From Firmicutes bacterium UBA6113 (GTDB taxonomy: Bacteria; Bacillota; Clostridia; Tissierellales; Sedimentibacteraceae): a stretch of DNA of 64,000 nucleotides. Below, piece after piece: positions 9,118 through 17,262 of the stretch. The number at the start of each line of letters is the position of its first letter. Positions within the stretch are counted from its first letter, which is position 1. Under the pieces are notes generated by a model. The model had not been told where the DNA came from. It saw nothing but the letters and a program-made list of their open reading frames with translations, and ran no database searches. The position numbers and the translations under genes were made by a program. The stretch covers positions 107,265 to 171,264 of the forward strand of contig DIWF01000017.1 in NCBI GenBank assembly GCA_002422545.1. The letters run 5' to 3'.

Positions 9118-9391
9118 AAACAATTCAAACTCAAAAAGAGCAGCTGCATTAAGATATGACGCTGGAAAAAATAAAGCACCTGTTGTAATAGCATCAGGTT
9201 CAGGCTACATTGCAGATAAAGTTGTTGAAATAGCTGAAGAAAGCGGAATACCGGTATACAAGGATGATTCTCTTTCTGTGGTACTTTCGCAGCTTGATGT
9301 AGGAACAGAAATTCCTGAAGAACTTTTCAGTGCAGTGGTGGATATATATGTTTACTTTTTAAATTTCAAACTTCCTAAGAACGAATCTTGA
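9104..9391 (+). CDS. FlhB C-terminal domain paralogue (FlhX/YlqH family)
   Basis: A 95-residue protein corresponding to the cytoplasmic tail of FlhB (YscU/HrcU family) without membrane part. It starts at the region just after the NPTH cleavage site of FlhB: AAALRYDAGKNKAPVVIASG aligns with the equivalent tail of the full FlhB encoded at 19321-20385 (AIKYD, APIVLAKGQ). It lacks the NPTH motif itself. In other bacteria such stand-alone tails can replace the cleaved FlhB tail in export switching (family knowledge). Overlap with the upstream FliK-C-like gene suggests they act together. The role here is inferred. Confidence 0.85.
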   Translation: MSQYKNNSNSKRAAALRYDAGKNKAPVVIASGSGYIADKVVEIAEESGIPVYKDDSLSVVLSQLDVGTEIPEELFSAVVDIYVYFLNFKLPKNES

Positions 9392-9432
9392 TAAATATGA
9401 CACAATTAAGTAAAACAGGGGGAGGAGTTATT

Positions 9433-10065
9433 ATGGACAACTCAGGACTTTTAGTTAAAGTCTACAATTTAAATAAAAAATTGGAAGGAGTAGGTCATCT
9501 CTTAAGCATTAACAGCGATACAATAAAAATCAAGGGAGACGACCTTCCTGAAATTAAATCCGGAACAAAGGTTTATATTGAAATATACAATGAACTTACT
9601 GGGATTTCGCCTTATATTTGTGAAATAGGCGTTGCATCAAGAAATCAGCTCAATGCACACATCAAAAGCAGAGAAAATATTATTGAGCGCAGAAATTCAT
9701 TGAAAGTTCGCACAGATTTGTCTTTTTATATTGAAACCTTGATTAGAAATGGCGAAGATATTACAAAGGATGTGCCCAGCATGAAACTAAACGTGCTCAA
9801 TTTAAGCGTCGGAGGAATGCTCATTTCATCAAATTACGACCTATTAATAAATGATGAAATAAAATTTCACTTTCAATATGCAAAATATCAGCTCATATTA
9901 ATCAATGCAAAAGTAATCCGAATCGACAAAAAACAGAGACATGACAATGACGATCTTGAAACTGTCAATTATGGATGCTCTTTTGAAAAAATGGCAAGAT
10001 ACAACGAATCAGTAATCATGCAGTATTTGTACGACAGGCAGCTTCAACTTTACAGGAACAGGTAG
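9433..10065 (+). CDS. PilZ-domain protein, YcgR-like, candidate c-di-GMP effector
   Basis: From the ATG at 9433 the product is 210 residues. This start is preferred over a TTG at 9388 because a strong ribosome site (GGGGGAGG, 9418-9425) lies seven bases before it. The N-terminal half (1-85) fits the YcgR-N-type beta-rich domain. The C-terminal half is a PilZ domain with ERRNSLKVR at about 85-93 and NLSVGG at 123-128. The usual RxxxR element reads R-N-S-L-K, so the second Arg is Lys. The NxSxxG element is intact. YcgR-type proteins bind c-di-GMP and act on the flagellar motor (established for the family). Binding here needs testing because of the Lys. It sits in an otherwise flagellar gene group. 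Confidence 0.8.
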   Translation: MDNSGLLVKVYNLNKKLEGVGHLLSINSDTIKIKGDDLPEIKSGTKVYIEIYNELTGISPYICEIGVASRNQLNAHIKSRENIIERRNSLKVRTDLSFYIETLIRNGEDITKDVPSMKLNVLNLSVGGMLISSNYDLLINDEIKFHFQYAKYQLILINAKVIRIDKKQRHDNDDLETVNYGCSFEKMARYNESVIMQYLYDRQLQLYRNR

Positions 10066-10070
10066 ATAAA

Positions 10071-11861
10071 ATGAAAAAAATTATAATAATAATCATAACT
10101 TTGCTGTTGTCCATAAGCTTATGCAGAGTTTACGGAGCAGAAAACAATTATTTAAGAGCTAAATTTACTGAAAGTACAGTTTCAGGCACAAATTTCAAGG
10201 AAATAACCATAACTCCCTATCGCTATCAAAACGGTACAAAATTGGAAGACAATGAAGAAACATCTTATTACATATACCTTCCTTCCGGTCACCAGGTAAT
10301 CGGAAAAAGTGCAACCTTTGTGGCAGACAGAGAAGGAGAATATCCCTTCACAGTGTATTACTCAAATTATAAGAAAACATTTGTGTACAAAGTGGATGAC
10401 ATAGACGAAGACGAAGATACAGATGAGGATGAAGATACAGACATCAGCTTTGAATATGAACTGAAGTATGATTATGAAAAAAAGCAGATTCTTTTTCATA
10501 TGGAAACGGACAAGTTAAGGACAGTCACAACCCCTGAGAGCACCACTGTTACAAATGAAGTAAACTATTACGTAGATAACTTGACGAACAACGTGCCTTG
10601 TGAATTCAGCATTAAAGTAGATGATGTAAACTATGACTATAAGATTATCAAACAAGGAGAGTTTTATCTCTTGATTGAGCTTTGGCCTCTGGATTACAAC
10701 AACTACAGCACACTAGTGGAATACAAGGGTTATAACTTCACAAATGACTTTAACTACACAGTGTATCCATCAAAAGACATCTATGAAGACAACGGTAATT
10801 ATGAGGCATTGGTTAAATCAACAGAAGGTTCATCACAAAATTTATTCATTTTCAACATTGATGATATAGATTACAGAAGGCCCGAGCTTGAAGCTGAACT
10901 GCAGGACGACGGCACGTTTTATCTTGAAATGAAGGATGATTTTGGCCTTGACTACATCATTACCTTTGACGGCAAGTATATTCCAATAGGCAAATCCTCA
11001 GCAGTTAAAGATTATTCATACACCCACACTACAGCCATAACGTATGACGGTGAATATATTTTCACTGTTGTTGACAAAAATGGAAACAGAAACGTTGAAA
11101 CAGTAAAAATTGATTCCAAAAAAACTGCAAAAAAACACAAGCTTAACCTGGATGTGCACGAAGAGAACTACACAGAAGAATTGTTTGAGAACAAAGGTCT
11201 CCCTTATGATGATTCTGAAGATGAAACGACTTATTTTGAAGCAATGATTCCTTCTTATATGAGCGGCAGCAATTTCCTGTTCAAGCCAAATTCACCTATC
11301 ACACGAGCTGAAATGGTCACAGTCTTCTGCAGGCTCAATGATTTGCCCTATGACAGAAACGCATATCTGAAGGCAAAATTTACAGACATTGAAACTCATT
11401 GGGCAAGAGATTACATTTCAATGGGAAGCGCAAAAAAATATGTTTCAGGATACAAGGACAAGACTTTCAGACCGGACGGATATGTTACAAGAGCAGAGTT
11501 CTGCCAAATGCTAACAAAAATTAGCGCATACAAAACCAAGCTTACCTCCATTCCGGCTTCAAGCAATTACAACTTTGACGATACTGCAGGTCACTGGGCT
11601 GAAAGCGAAATAATAAAAATAACAAGCAGGGATTTGTTAACAAGCTCAGGCAGCTTATTTAACCCAGACAAGCCAATTACAAGGGCGGAAGTAGTTCATG
11701 CCATAAACATGCTCTATGGATTCAACCCTTCAAACCTGGAATTGAGCTTCATCAATTCAATGTATAAAAAATATTACAATTTTACGGATATAGACGGTCA
11801 CAAATATTACAACGACATAATTATTTCTGCAGTAGGGATGTACAGGGAAATAATCCAATAA
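10071..11861 (+). CDS. Exported S-layer-homology (SLH) domain protein
   Basis: The 596-residue protein begins with a Sec signal peptide (MKKIIIIIITLLLSISLC, cleavage near residue 23). It continues with a beta-rich extracellular region, an acidic tract of D/E/T at about 105-123, and ends with three SLH repeats from about residue 395. Each repeat shows the TRAE element (PITRAEMVTVF, YVTRAEFCQML, PITRAEVVHAI) and an FxDxxxHW-type element (FTDIETHW, FDDTAGHW). SLH domains bind pyruvylated secondary cell-wall polymers, so the protein is probably attached to the wall. It starts 5 bp after the PilZ gene. Why a wall protein is placed with flagellar genes is not known. Confidence 0.9.
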   Translation: MKKIIIIIITLLLSISLCRVYGAENNYLRAKFTESTVSGTNFKEITITPYRYQNGTKLEDNEETSYYIYLPSGHQVIGKSATFVADREGEYPFTVYYSNYKKTFVYKVDDIDEDEDTDEDEDTDISFEYELKYDYEKKQILFHMETDKLRTVTTPESTTVTNEVNYYVDNLTNNVPCEFSIKVDDVNYDYKIIKQGEFYLLIELWPLDYNNYSTLVEYKGYNFTNDFNYTVYPSKDIYEDNGNYEALVKSTEGSSQNLFIFNIDDIDYRRPELEAELQDDGTFYLEMKDDFGLDYIITFDGKYIPIGKSSAVKDYSYTHTTAITYDGEYIFTVVDKNGNRNVETVKIDSKKTAKKHKLNLDVHEENYTEELFENKGLPYDDSEDETTYFEAMIPSYMSGSNFLFKPNSPITRAEMVTVFCRLNDLPYDRNAYLKAKFTDIETHWARDYISMGSAKKYVSGYKDKTFRPDGYVTRAEFCQMLTKISAYKTKLTSIPASSNYNFDDTAGHWAESEIIKITSRDLLTSSGSLFNPDKPITRAEVVHAINMLYGFNPSNLELSFINSMYKKYYNFTDIDGHKYYNDIIISAVGMYREIIQ

Positions 11862-11884
11862 ATTTAAGGGAGTGAGCGTACAAA

Positions 11885-12157
11885 ATGGTAGTAAACTACA
11901 TGGAAGAAATAGTTGAAAATTATCTTAACAACGTTTTAAAAACCGACAATGCTTACGCAGATACATGCAAATGCTCAAGCTGTATAGATGATATGATGGC
12001 AAAAGCCTTAAACAATCTTAAACCTTACTACATAACAACTAAAAAAGGTGAAATATTTGCTGAATACTCTTCCTTGGAAACACAGCATCAGGCTGAAGTA
12101 ATAACAGAGGTAATTAAAGCAATAGAATTTGTGTCAAAAAACAAAAAGCATCAATAA
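11885..12157 (+). CDS. ComFB-family protein (short form)
   Basis: A 90-residue protein matching the ComFB (late competence development) family along its whole length: an N-terminal helix (EEIVENYLNNVLK), the cysteine element CKCSSC at about 31-36, the core MMAKALNNLKPYY, and a C-terminal helix (AEVITEVIKAIEFV). Members of this family have recently been reported to bind cyclic dinucleotides in cyanobacteria. Whether that holds for this one is inference. It closes the plus-strand group behind the PilZ and SLH genes. A second paralogue with an extra N-terminal region is at 43187-43648. A second in-frame ATG lies six codons in. Confidence 0.85.
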   Translation: MVVNYMEEIVENYLNNVLKTDNAYADTCKCSSCIDDMMAKALNNLKPYYITTKKGEIFAEYSSLETQHQAEVITEVIKAIEFVSKNKKHQ

Positions 12158-12313
12158 AAAACTCCGGAGACGGAGTTTCAGACCATTGACAAACTCCATT
12201 CTCCAAATTGTAGGGGCGGATCTTGTATCCGCCCGCGGGAGGACACGAGGTCCTCCCCTACATATTGAATTAACTTTGTCATCAACCTGAAACTCTGTAA
12301 ACGGAGTTTTTTT
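12156..12313. terminator. Bidirectional terminator split by a nested two-hairpin palindrome
   Basis: The outer arms (AAAAACTCCG...GGAGTTTCAG at 12156-12181 and CTGAAACTC...CGGAGTTTTTTT at 12288-12313) pair over about 25 bases. They give T-runs for both convergent transcripts (comFB and cheD). Inside lies a second set of arms (GACAAA/TTTGTC), and inside that a GC-rich element at 12210-12261. That element is bounded by GTAGGGG/CCCCTAC and contains two hairpins (GGCGGAT...ATCCGCC and GGGAGGAC...GTCCTCCC). It looks like a MITE-type palindrome that landed in the loop of an existing terminator. A degenerate relative is at 45219-45300. Confidence 0.7.
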
Positions 12314-12794
12314 AGATTACTTTTATGTTTTTAGCAAATGATTTTATAGTCAGATTTCCTGTATTGCTGTCAAAGATTATTGTTCTGCCATAGTTTTCTC
12401 CCGTGTCCGCTGCCACAAGCTTCACCTTTAAATTTTGAAGCGTTTCTCTTGTGGCTTCCACATTTCTTGCACCAATGTTTCCGATGGTTGAGTTGCTTTT
12501 TATTTCGAACATCTTGGCCCCTCCTGCTATTTTTGCAACCATTCTGGAGCGCATGCAGCCCATCATTTCCATTTTCTTTACCATTTCAGCTATTCCCGTA
12601 TCAGCATATTTGAATATATTCGCCTTGTCTTCATTTTTGTTGTATGGAAGCATAATGTGAGCCATCCCCGCTATCTTAAGCACTTTATCTGTTATGCAAA
12701 TTCCAACACATGATCCAAGGGCATATGATATGAGCCCTTCCGGTGAAGTCACTATCTTCATGTCTGATATTCCGACATTTACTTCTTGGCTCAT
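12312..12794 (-). CDS. cheD: Chemoreceptor glutamine deamidase CheD
   Basis: CheD deamidates receptor glutamines and, bound to CheC, stimulates CheY-P dephosphorylation. The 160-residue product has the catalytic signature ALGSCVGICI (Cys near residue 29), the downstream AGMAHIMLP histidine segment at about 42-50, and the INIGARN-type motif here as IGNIGARNV. Length is typical. The start overlaps the end of cheC by 4 bp, as expected for partners that form a complex. It is the last gene of the long flagellar operon and faces the plus-strand group. Confidence 0.96.
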   Translation of the reverse strand: MSQEVNVGISDMKIVTSPEGLISYALGSCVGICITDKVLKIAGMAHIMLPYNKNEDKANIFKYADTGIAEMVKKMEMMGCMRSRMVAKIAGGAKMFEIKSNSTIGNIGARNVEATRETLQNLKVKLVAADTGENYGRTIIFDSNTGNLTIKSFAKNIKVI

Positions 12795-13396
12795 ATTTCC
12801 ATTCCAAACTTTCTAAGCAAAATTTCCAGGGATGACATGCTTGGCAAAAGTAGCATGTGGCTGTAAATAGTTTCTTCCTGGCAAAAGTATTTTTCTCTTA
12901 TGAAAATTACTTTGTCTGCAGCTTCCGAAAATTCTGCGGTAACTGCATCAAGAAGAGCTCCTGACATGTCTATGTTCAGGCTTGGAACTGTTATGTCTAT
13001 TGCCATGTTTGTGAGAGAAGATATTGAATTTACGTAAGATGATACCATTATGTTGCCTATTTCAGACAAGGCCGACATTTCCATTTCAGAAATATCCTCG
13101 AAACCATGAAGTTCTGTGCCTAACAACGAATTTAAAATCATATGCACAAATTCTTTTTTTAATAAAAACAATATTACACCTTCAATTTCACCTTCGAAGC
13201 TAACCAAAATTCCAACGACTACATTTTCTGCTCCTCCTATGGAATTTATTACATTCTCATAATCAAGCAAACTTACTTCGGGAACATTCATTTCTATTCT
13301 CTTTGACAACATTTGTGAAAGAGAGGTTGCAGCGTTGCCTGCTCCTATATTTCCTATTTCCTTTAAAATATCTATATGAATTTCGTTTAATTCCAT
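12791..13396 (-). CDS. cheC: CheY-P phosphatase CheC
   Basis: CheC dephosphorylates CheY-P and regulates CheD. The 201-residue protein carries both copies of the family active-site pattern (D/S)xxxExxN-x22-P. The first is D-ILK-E-IG-N near residues 9-16 with Pro 23 residues after the Asn. The second is S-ALS-E-IG-N near 108-115, again with Pro 23 residues on. Both sites are intact, so it should be an active phosphatase rather than a scaffold. It overlaps cheD by 4 bp. FliY at 22977-24104 carries the same two sites. Confidence 0.95.
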   Translation of the reverse strand: MELNEIHIDILKEIGNIGAGNAATSLSQMLSKRIEMNVPEVSLLDYENVINSIGGAENVVVGILVSFEGEIEGVILFLLKKEFVHMILNSLLGTELHGFEDISEMEMSALSEIGNIMVSSYVNSISSLTNMAIDITVPSLNIDMSGALLDAVTAEFSEAADKVIFIREKYFCQEETIYSHMLLLPSMSSLEILLRKFGMEI

Positions 13397-13417
13397 TTTG
13401 CCTCCTTGACTCTATTG

Positions 13418-14887
13418 TCATTCAAGGTCAGACGGATTCAATGGCACAACTGATATGTCGTTTCCGTCATTGTAAATCTTGCTGTAGCTAATGTCCTGTC
13501 TTACCCTGTGCTTCATCCATCCAATTGTTATCTTTGTGTTCGCATACATTATTCCCTTGCAGACTATTTTATGATTGGCTACGTTGTCTGTTGGAATAAT
13601 TTCAGTAAGCTGTCTTTTCAAATCTTGTATTTCATTGTTTACCTTTATTTTCTTGAGCAACAACTGCTTTTTAATTGAATTTTTGCTGTTGGCGTCCATT
13701 CCTGAACTCATTATCACATCATTTTTTTCTTCGATATCTTTAAGCTCTTTATTTTTCAAATCCAATTCCTTTTCAAGGCTGTCATTGATTTTTTTCTTAG
13801 CTGCATAAAGCTTTTGTTCTTCCATATAGCGTGTTAGGTCTATAATGATATTTGTTTCTGCATTTGTCTTGCTTCCAATGGTCTTTGCAAAAATCATGTT
13901 TTCAGCCTGGCTTATGCCTCCAATTATTGCTGCACTTGAACCACGAAGTATTATTGATTCCTTTGCAGTTACATCACTGTTAATAAGAGCTTCTGCATAT
14001 ATGCATTTATCTGTAACAATTGTTGCATTTTCAATATACTTGCTTGTTATATTGCCTTTGGCATAAATTGTTCCTTTTCCCATGCCGTTCATTCCCTTGC
14101 CTATAACAACTTCTCCCTCAGCTTTTATGTGGGCTCCTTCGACCATGCCGCGGATTTTTATGTCTCCTTTTGAAGACACAGAAAACCCTGCTTTCACATC
14201 ACCGTTTATTACCACATTTCCAACGAAATCTATGTTTCCTGTTTCGTTGTCCACATTTTCAACCTTGTAGACGCTTTCCACATAAACTTTGTCATTAAGT
14301 ATTTCTGCACTTCCGTCTGCGGACGCAAGAAGCTTAAGTCCATCATCGGACACATATGTATTGTTTCCGCTGTTGAATGAAACTGTACTACCTTTTTTGT
14401 AAGCTATTACATCTCCATAAACATCAATTCCGTCCTCCCCATCCTGCACAGGAATTATGTGGCAGAGGACGTCATCTTTGTTGACATTTATAACATTGTT
14501 CAAATTGTGAAAATCAATTGAACCGTCTTCCTTTTCTGTAAATCTGCATCCCTTTGAAATATCAAAATCATAAACAAGCTCTGCATCTTTGCCATTTACA
14601 GGCTCTTTACCGCAAACTGCCGTAAGTTCCTTATTATATTCCCTGTTTTGGCAATATGCTCTGATTTCGTTTTCTCTTATTCCGTAAACTATTCCCTGTT
14701 CAGCCAAGTAATTAAATACTTCCTCCGGGCTGATTTGTGTTTCTTTGTCAAACAACTCTATTCTTATGTAAGTTTTTAATTTGTTCGCTGATACTAAATG
14801 ATTAATGTTATACTTCGGCAATGCTTCATCGCTTTTTTGAGCGTCATTATCCTCCACACTGTCCTGCAAGCTGTTTATTTCTTCCAT
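13418..14887 (-). CDS. FapA / DUF342 family protein
   Basis: A 489-residue protein with the FapA (flagellar assembly protein A, DUF342) layout. The N-terminal domain is alpha/beta (about 1-150). A right-handed beta-helix-like middle follows with short repeated strands (INGDVKAGFSVSSKGDIKIRG, written here in part, then GEVVIGKGMNG). A lysine/glutamate coiled coil occupies about 365-425 and a short C-terminal strand region ends the protein. Family members are associated with polar flagellar localisation and membrane sensing in proteobacteria, but the molecular role in Firmicutes is not established. It lies between the rod genes and cheC-cheD. Confidence 0.85.
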   Translation of the reverse strand: MEEINSLQDSVEDNDAQKSDEALPKYNINHLVSANKLKTYIRIELFDKETQISPEEVFNYLAEQGIVYGIRENEIRAYCQNREYNKELTAVCGKEPVNGKDAELVYDFDISKGCRFTEKEDGSIDFHNLNNVINVNKDDVLCHIIPVQDGEDGIDVYGDVIAYKKGSTVSFNSGNNTYVSDDGLKLLASADGSAEILNDKVYVESVYKVENVDNETGNIDFVGNVVINGDVKAGFSVSSKGDIKIRGMVEGAHIKAEGEVVIGKGMNGMGKGTIYAKGNITSKYIENATIVTDKCIYAEALINSDVTAKESIILRGSSAAIIGGISQAENMIFAKTIGSKTNAETNIIIDLTRYMEEQKLYAAKKKINDSLEKELDLKNKELKDIEEKNDVIMSSGMDANSKNSIKKQLLLKKIKVNNEIQDLKRQLTEIIPTDNVANHKIVCKGIMYANTKITIGWMKHRVRQDISYSKIYNDGNDISVVPLNPSDLE

Positions 14888-14907
14888 AGTATCGCTCCTT
14901 TAGTTAT

Positions 14908-15609
14908 TTAGCTTCTTAAAGAGTTTATTGTCTGTTCAATTTCGTCTGCAGTCTGTATCACATTTGAATTCAGCTGAAATGATTTTTGTATTTGAAGAAG
15001 TTTTACCATTTCCTCAGCTAAATCAACATTGGAAGATTCCAGGTATCCCTTCATAACCCTTGCATTTTCTGAGAGGTTGTACTCTGCATCTTCATTTGCA
15101 ATACGAAACAAATTATTTCCTGCCTGCATTAGGTCACTGTTATTCATAAACTCAAAAACACCTACATTAATATTATCGTCAGAATTTTCCAAAATTATAG
15201 GTTCTTCTTCATTATTTAAAACAAAACCTCCTTGATAAGTGAGGTAATTTTCATCATCAATATTTGTTACCTGAAAATTTCCTCCTCTTGTGTACAAGTT
15301 TTCATCTTCAAACTGTACAGCAAAATAACCGTCTCCTGCAATTGCAAAGTCAGTCTTTCCTCCTGTGGAATACAGGGCTCCCTGATTGAACATCACGTCC
15401 ACCTTATTAAGTCTGCTTCCGCTTCCTGATTTCATTTCAGTGTTTTCTCCTTCAGAGCCGCGTATGTTTGTATACATCAAATCAGAAAACTCTGCCTTTG
15501 ACTTTTTAAACCCTTCAGTCTGGATGTTGGCCATGTTGTTTGAAATAACATCAAGATAATTTTGATTGCTTGTTGCTCCGTTTACTGCTGTGTAATATGC
15601 CTTAATCAT
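14908..15609 (-). CDS. flgG: Flagellar basal-body rod protein, FlgG/FlgF type (second of two)
   Basis: The 233-residue protein has the rod/hook N-terminal signature YLDVISNNMANIQTEGFKK (residues about 19-37) and the matching C-terminal heptad region (SNVDLAEEMVKLLQIQKSF, VIQTADEIEQT). The ends form the coiled coil of the axial structure and the middle (DFAIAGDGYFAVQ) is the conserved FlgE/F/G beta domain. A sibling lies directly upstream at 15707-16456. The two correspond to the Bacillus FlhO/FlhP pair. Which one is the distal rod FlgG and which the proximal FlgF cannot be settled by eye. Confidence 0.9.
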   Translation of the reverse strand: MIKAYYTAVNGATSNQNYLDVISNNMANIQTEGFKKSKAEFSDLMYTNIRGSEGENTEMKSGSGSRLNKVDVMFNQGALYSTGGKTDFAIAGDGYFAVQFEDENLYTRGGNFQVTNIDDENYLTYQGGFVLNNEEEPIILENSDDNINVGVFEFMNNSDLMQAGNNLFRIANEDAEYNLSENARVMKGYLESSNVDLAEEMVKLLQIQKSFQLNSNVIQTADEIEQTINSLRS

Positions 15610-15706
15610 AATTGCTCCTTATTGACAAATATTTTAAAATTGCATAGATTTTTGCTGTTAAGCGACAAATTTCCCGGGAAATGAAATTAATTAAAATTAA
15701 TCAAAA

Positions 15707-16456
15707 TTAATTTATTTTTCCAATTTCATTGACAGCCTTGTCCTGAATCATGTCATATATTTTAAAGGCCTGGGCTGCTGTCTGAAGGGCTCTCTGAGAT
15801 GACATGATATCTGTCATTTCCTTTGTGACATCAACATTGGACCTTTCTATTGTACTGTTTAAAACTTGAGGATTTTCCACAAGTTCCGGATCTTCCTCTG
15901 ATGTGTACAACCCTTCTCCTGTTTTGTTAAGGCTATTGTAGTCAAGGAAATCATATACTGCAAGACGGTCTACTTCTTCACCGTCAACAATGATTGTGCC
16001 GTTACTGAATTCGAACTCATCACTTCCAACATATATTTCTCCGTATTCGCCCTGTACCCTTCCTGAACCCTGAAGAACAAGGTATCCTTCATTGTCTATG
16101 TTGAAGCTTCCATTTCTTGTGTATAAAATTTCTCCACCATTATCCACTGAGAAAAAACCTGCTCCCATGATGGCAAAATCAGTGTTTCTGTCTGTCTGCT
16201 CCAGCGTTCCCTGTGAATGTATGGTGTTGTTCTCTGCCATTGTCCTTATTATTGAAACATTGTCCAGGGGGACTGACTCTTCACTTATTCCGTCCTGCTT
16301 GTACTTGTTTATCAACAGACTTCCAAAGTTTGTTGTAACAGATTGTTCCTTTTTATATCCGGCAGTGTTAAGGTTTGATATGTTGTTGCTTGAAATGTCA
16401 ATTTTTCTTTGTTGGGTTAGCATTCCTGATGTTAAAGCATAAAATCCTCTTGACAT
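15707..16456 (-). CDS. flgF: Flagellar basal-body rod protein, FlgF/FlgG type (first of two)
   Basis: The 249-residue protein has the rod signature IDISSNNISNLNTAGYKKEQ at about 19-38, the DFAIMGAGFFSV core near residue 88, and the C-terminal motif SNVDVTKEMTDIMSSQRAL with following helix (AFKIYDMIQD). It lies directly downstream of sigma-28 and upstream of a sibling of similar size, as in other Clostridia. It should be part of the rod, exported by the flagellar type III system. The symbol is a position-based choice between flgF and flgG. Confidence 0.88.
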   Translation of the reverse strand: MSRGFYALTSGMLTQQRKIDISSNNISNLNTAGYKKEQSVTTNFGSLLINKYKQDGISEESVPLDNVSIIRTMAENNTIHSQGTLEQTDRNTDFAIMGAGFFSVDNGGEILYTRNGSFNIDNEGYLVLQGSGRVQGEYGEIYVGSDEFEFSNGTIIVDGEEVDRLAVYDFLDYNSLNKTGEGLYTSEEDPELVENPQVLNSTIERSNVDVTKEMTDIMSSQRALQTAAQAFKIYDMIQDKAVNEIGKIN

Positions 16457-16467
16457 AAAACACCTCT

Positions 16468-17241
16468 TTATTTTTTATCGTACATATATTGTCTTATTCC
16501 ATATTCTAATTTTTGAAGTGCTGAAGTATGTATCTGCGATATTCTTGAATTGCTGATGTTCAAAATTTCTGCTATGTCCTTAAGTTTCAGCTCTTCATTG
16601 TAATACAGGGACACAACCAGTTTTTCTTTTTCATTTAATTTATTTATACTGTCTTTTAAAATTTCATAAAGCTCTTTAGTCTCAAGTTCATGTTCCGGAA
16701 GCTCGTAGCCAGAACTTGTTTCCAGTTCCCTTAGATTTGTTTCGCTCAGCAGTTCCTCAAATGACAACATAGCTGTGCCGTGGGCGTTTCTCACTATGTT
16801 GTTGTATTCATTCATGTCAAGTTTAAGGTGCTTTGCAATCTCCTTGTCTTCAGGCTCTCTCCCAAGTTTGAAAGTAAGCTCATCCTGGGCTTCCTTCACT
16901 GTCTTGAAGTCATTTTTAACCTTCCTGGGTATCCAGTCCTGTTTTCTTACATAATCAATGATAGATCCACGAATTCGGATTGTTGCATATGTTTCAAACT
17001 TGATGTTCTTGGAAAGATCAAATTTGTCTATGACATCAATAAGCGCAATTATCCCTTCATTGACAATGTCTTCCACATCACCGTACTGCTGGTAGACGCC
17101 TCTTAATTTCAAGGCGATTATTTTAACCAGGTAGCTGTATTTTTCTATAATCTGATTTCTGATTTTTATGTCCTTTGTAAAAGCATATTGTTCCCATAAA
17201 TAATTTTCATCAACAGTTGTTGTTTTCTCAGTTAAAATCAT
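16468..17241 (-). CDS. fliA: RNA polymerase sigma-28 factor FliA (sigma-D/WhiG type)
   Basis: Sigma-28 directs transcription of late flagellar and chemotaxis genes. The 257-residue protein has region 2 with VEDIVNEGIIALIDVIDKFD and FETYATIRIRGSIIDYVRKQ (starting near 80; quoted separately), region 3 (ELTFKLGREPEDKEIAKHL), and region 4 with the helix-turn-helix LKDIAEILNISNSRISQIHT. The anti-sigma factor FlgM is at 41405-41680. Candidate target promoters are in front of cheA (7525-7551) and flgM (41712-41738). It is encoded downstream of flhA. The usual Firmicutes flhF-flhG genes between flhA and fliA are missing. Confidence 0.97.
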   Translation of the reverse strand: MILTEKTTTVDENYLWEQYAFTKDIKIRNQIIEKYSYLVKIIALKLRGVYQQYGDVEDIVNEGIIALIDVIDKFDLSKNIKFETYATIRIRGSIIDYVRKQDWIPRKVKNDFKTVKEAQDELTFKLGREPEDKEIAKHLKLDMNEYNNIVRNAHGTAMLSFEELLSETNLRELETSSGYELPEHELETKELYEILKDSINKLNEKEKLVVSLYYNEELKLKDIAEILNISNSRISQIHTSALQKLEYGIRQYMYDKK

Positions 17242-17262
17242 ATCATCACTCTCTCATACCAA

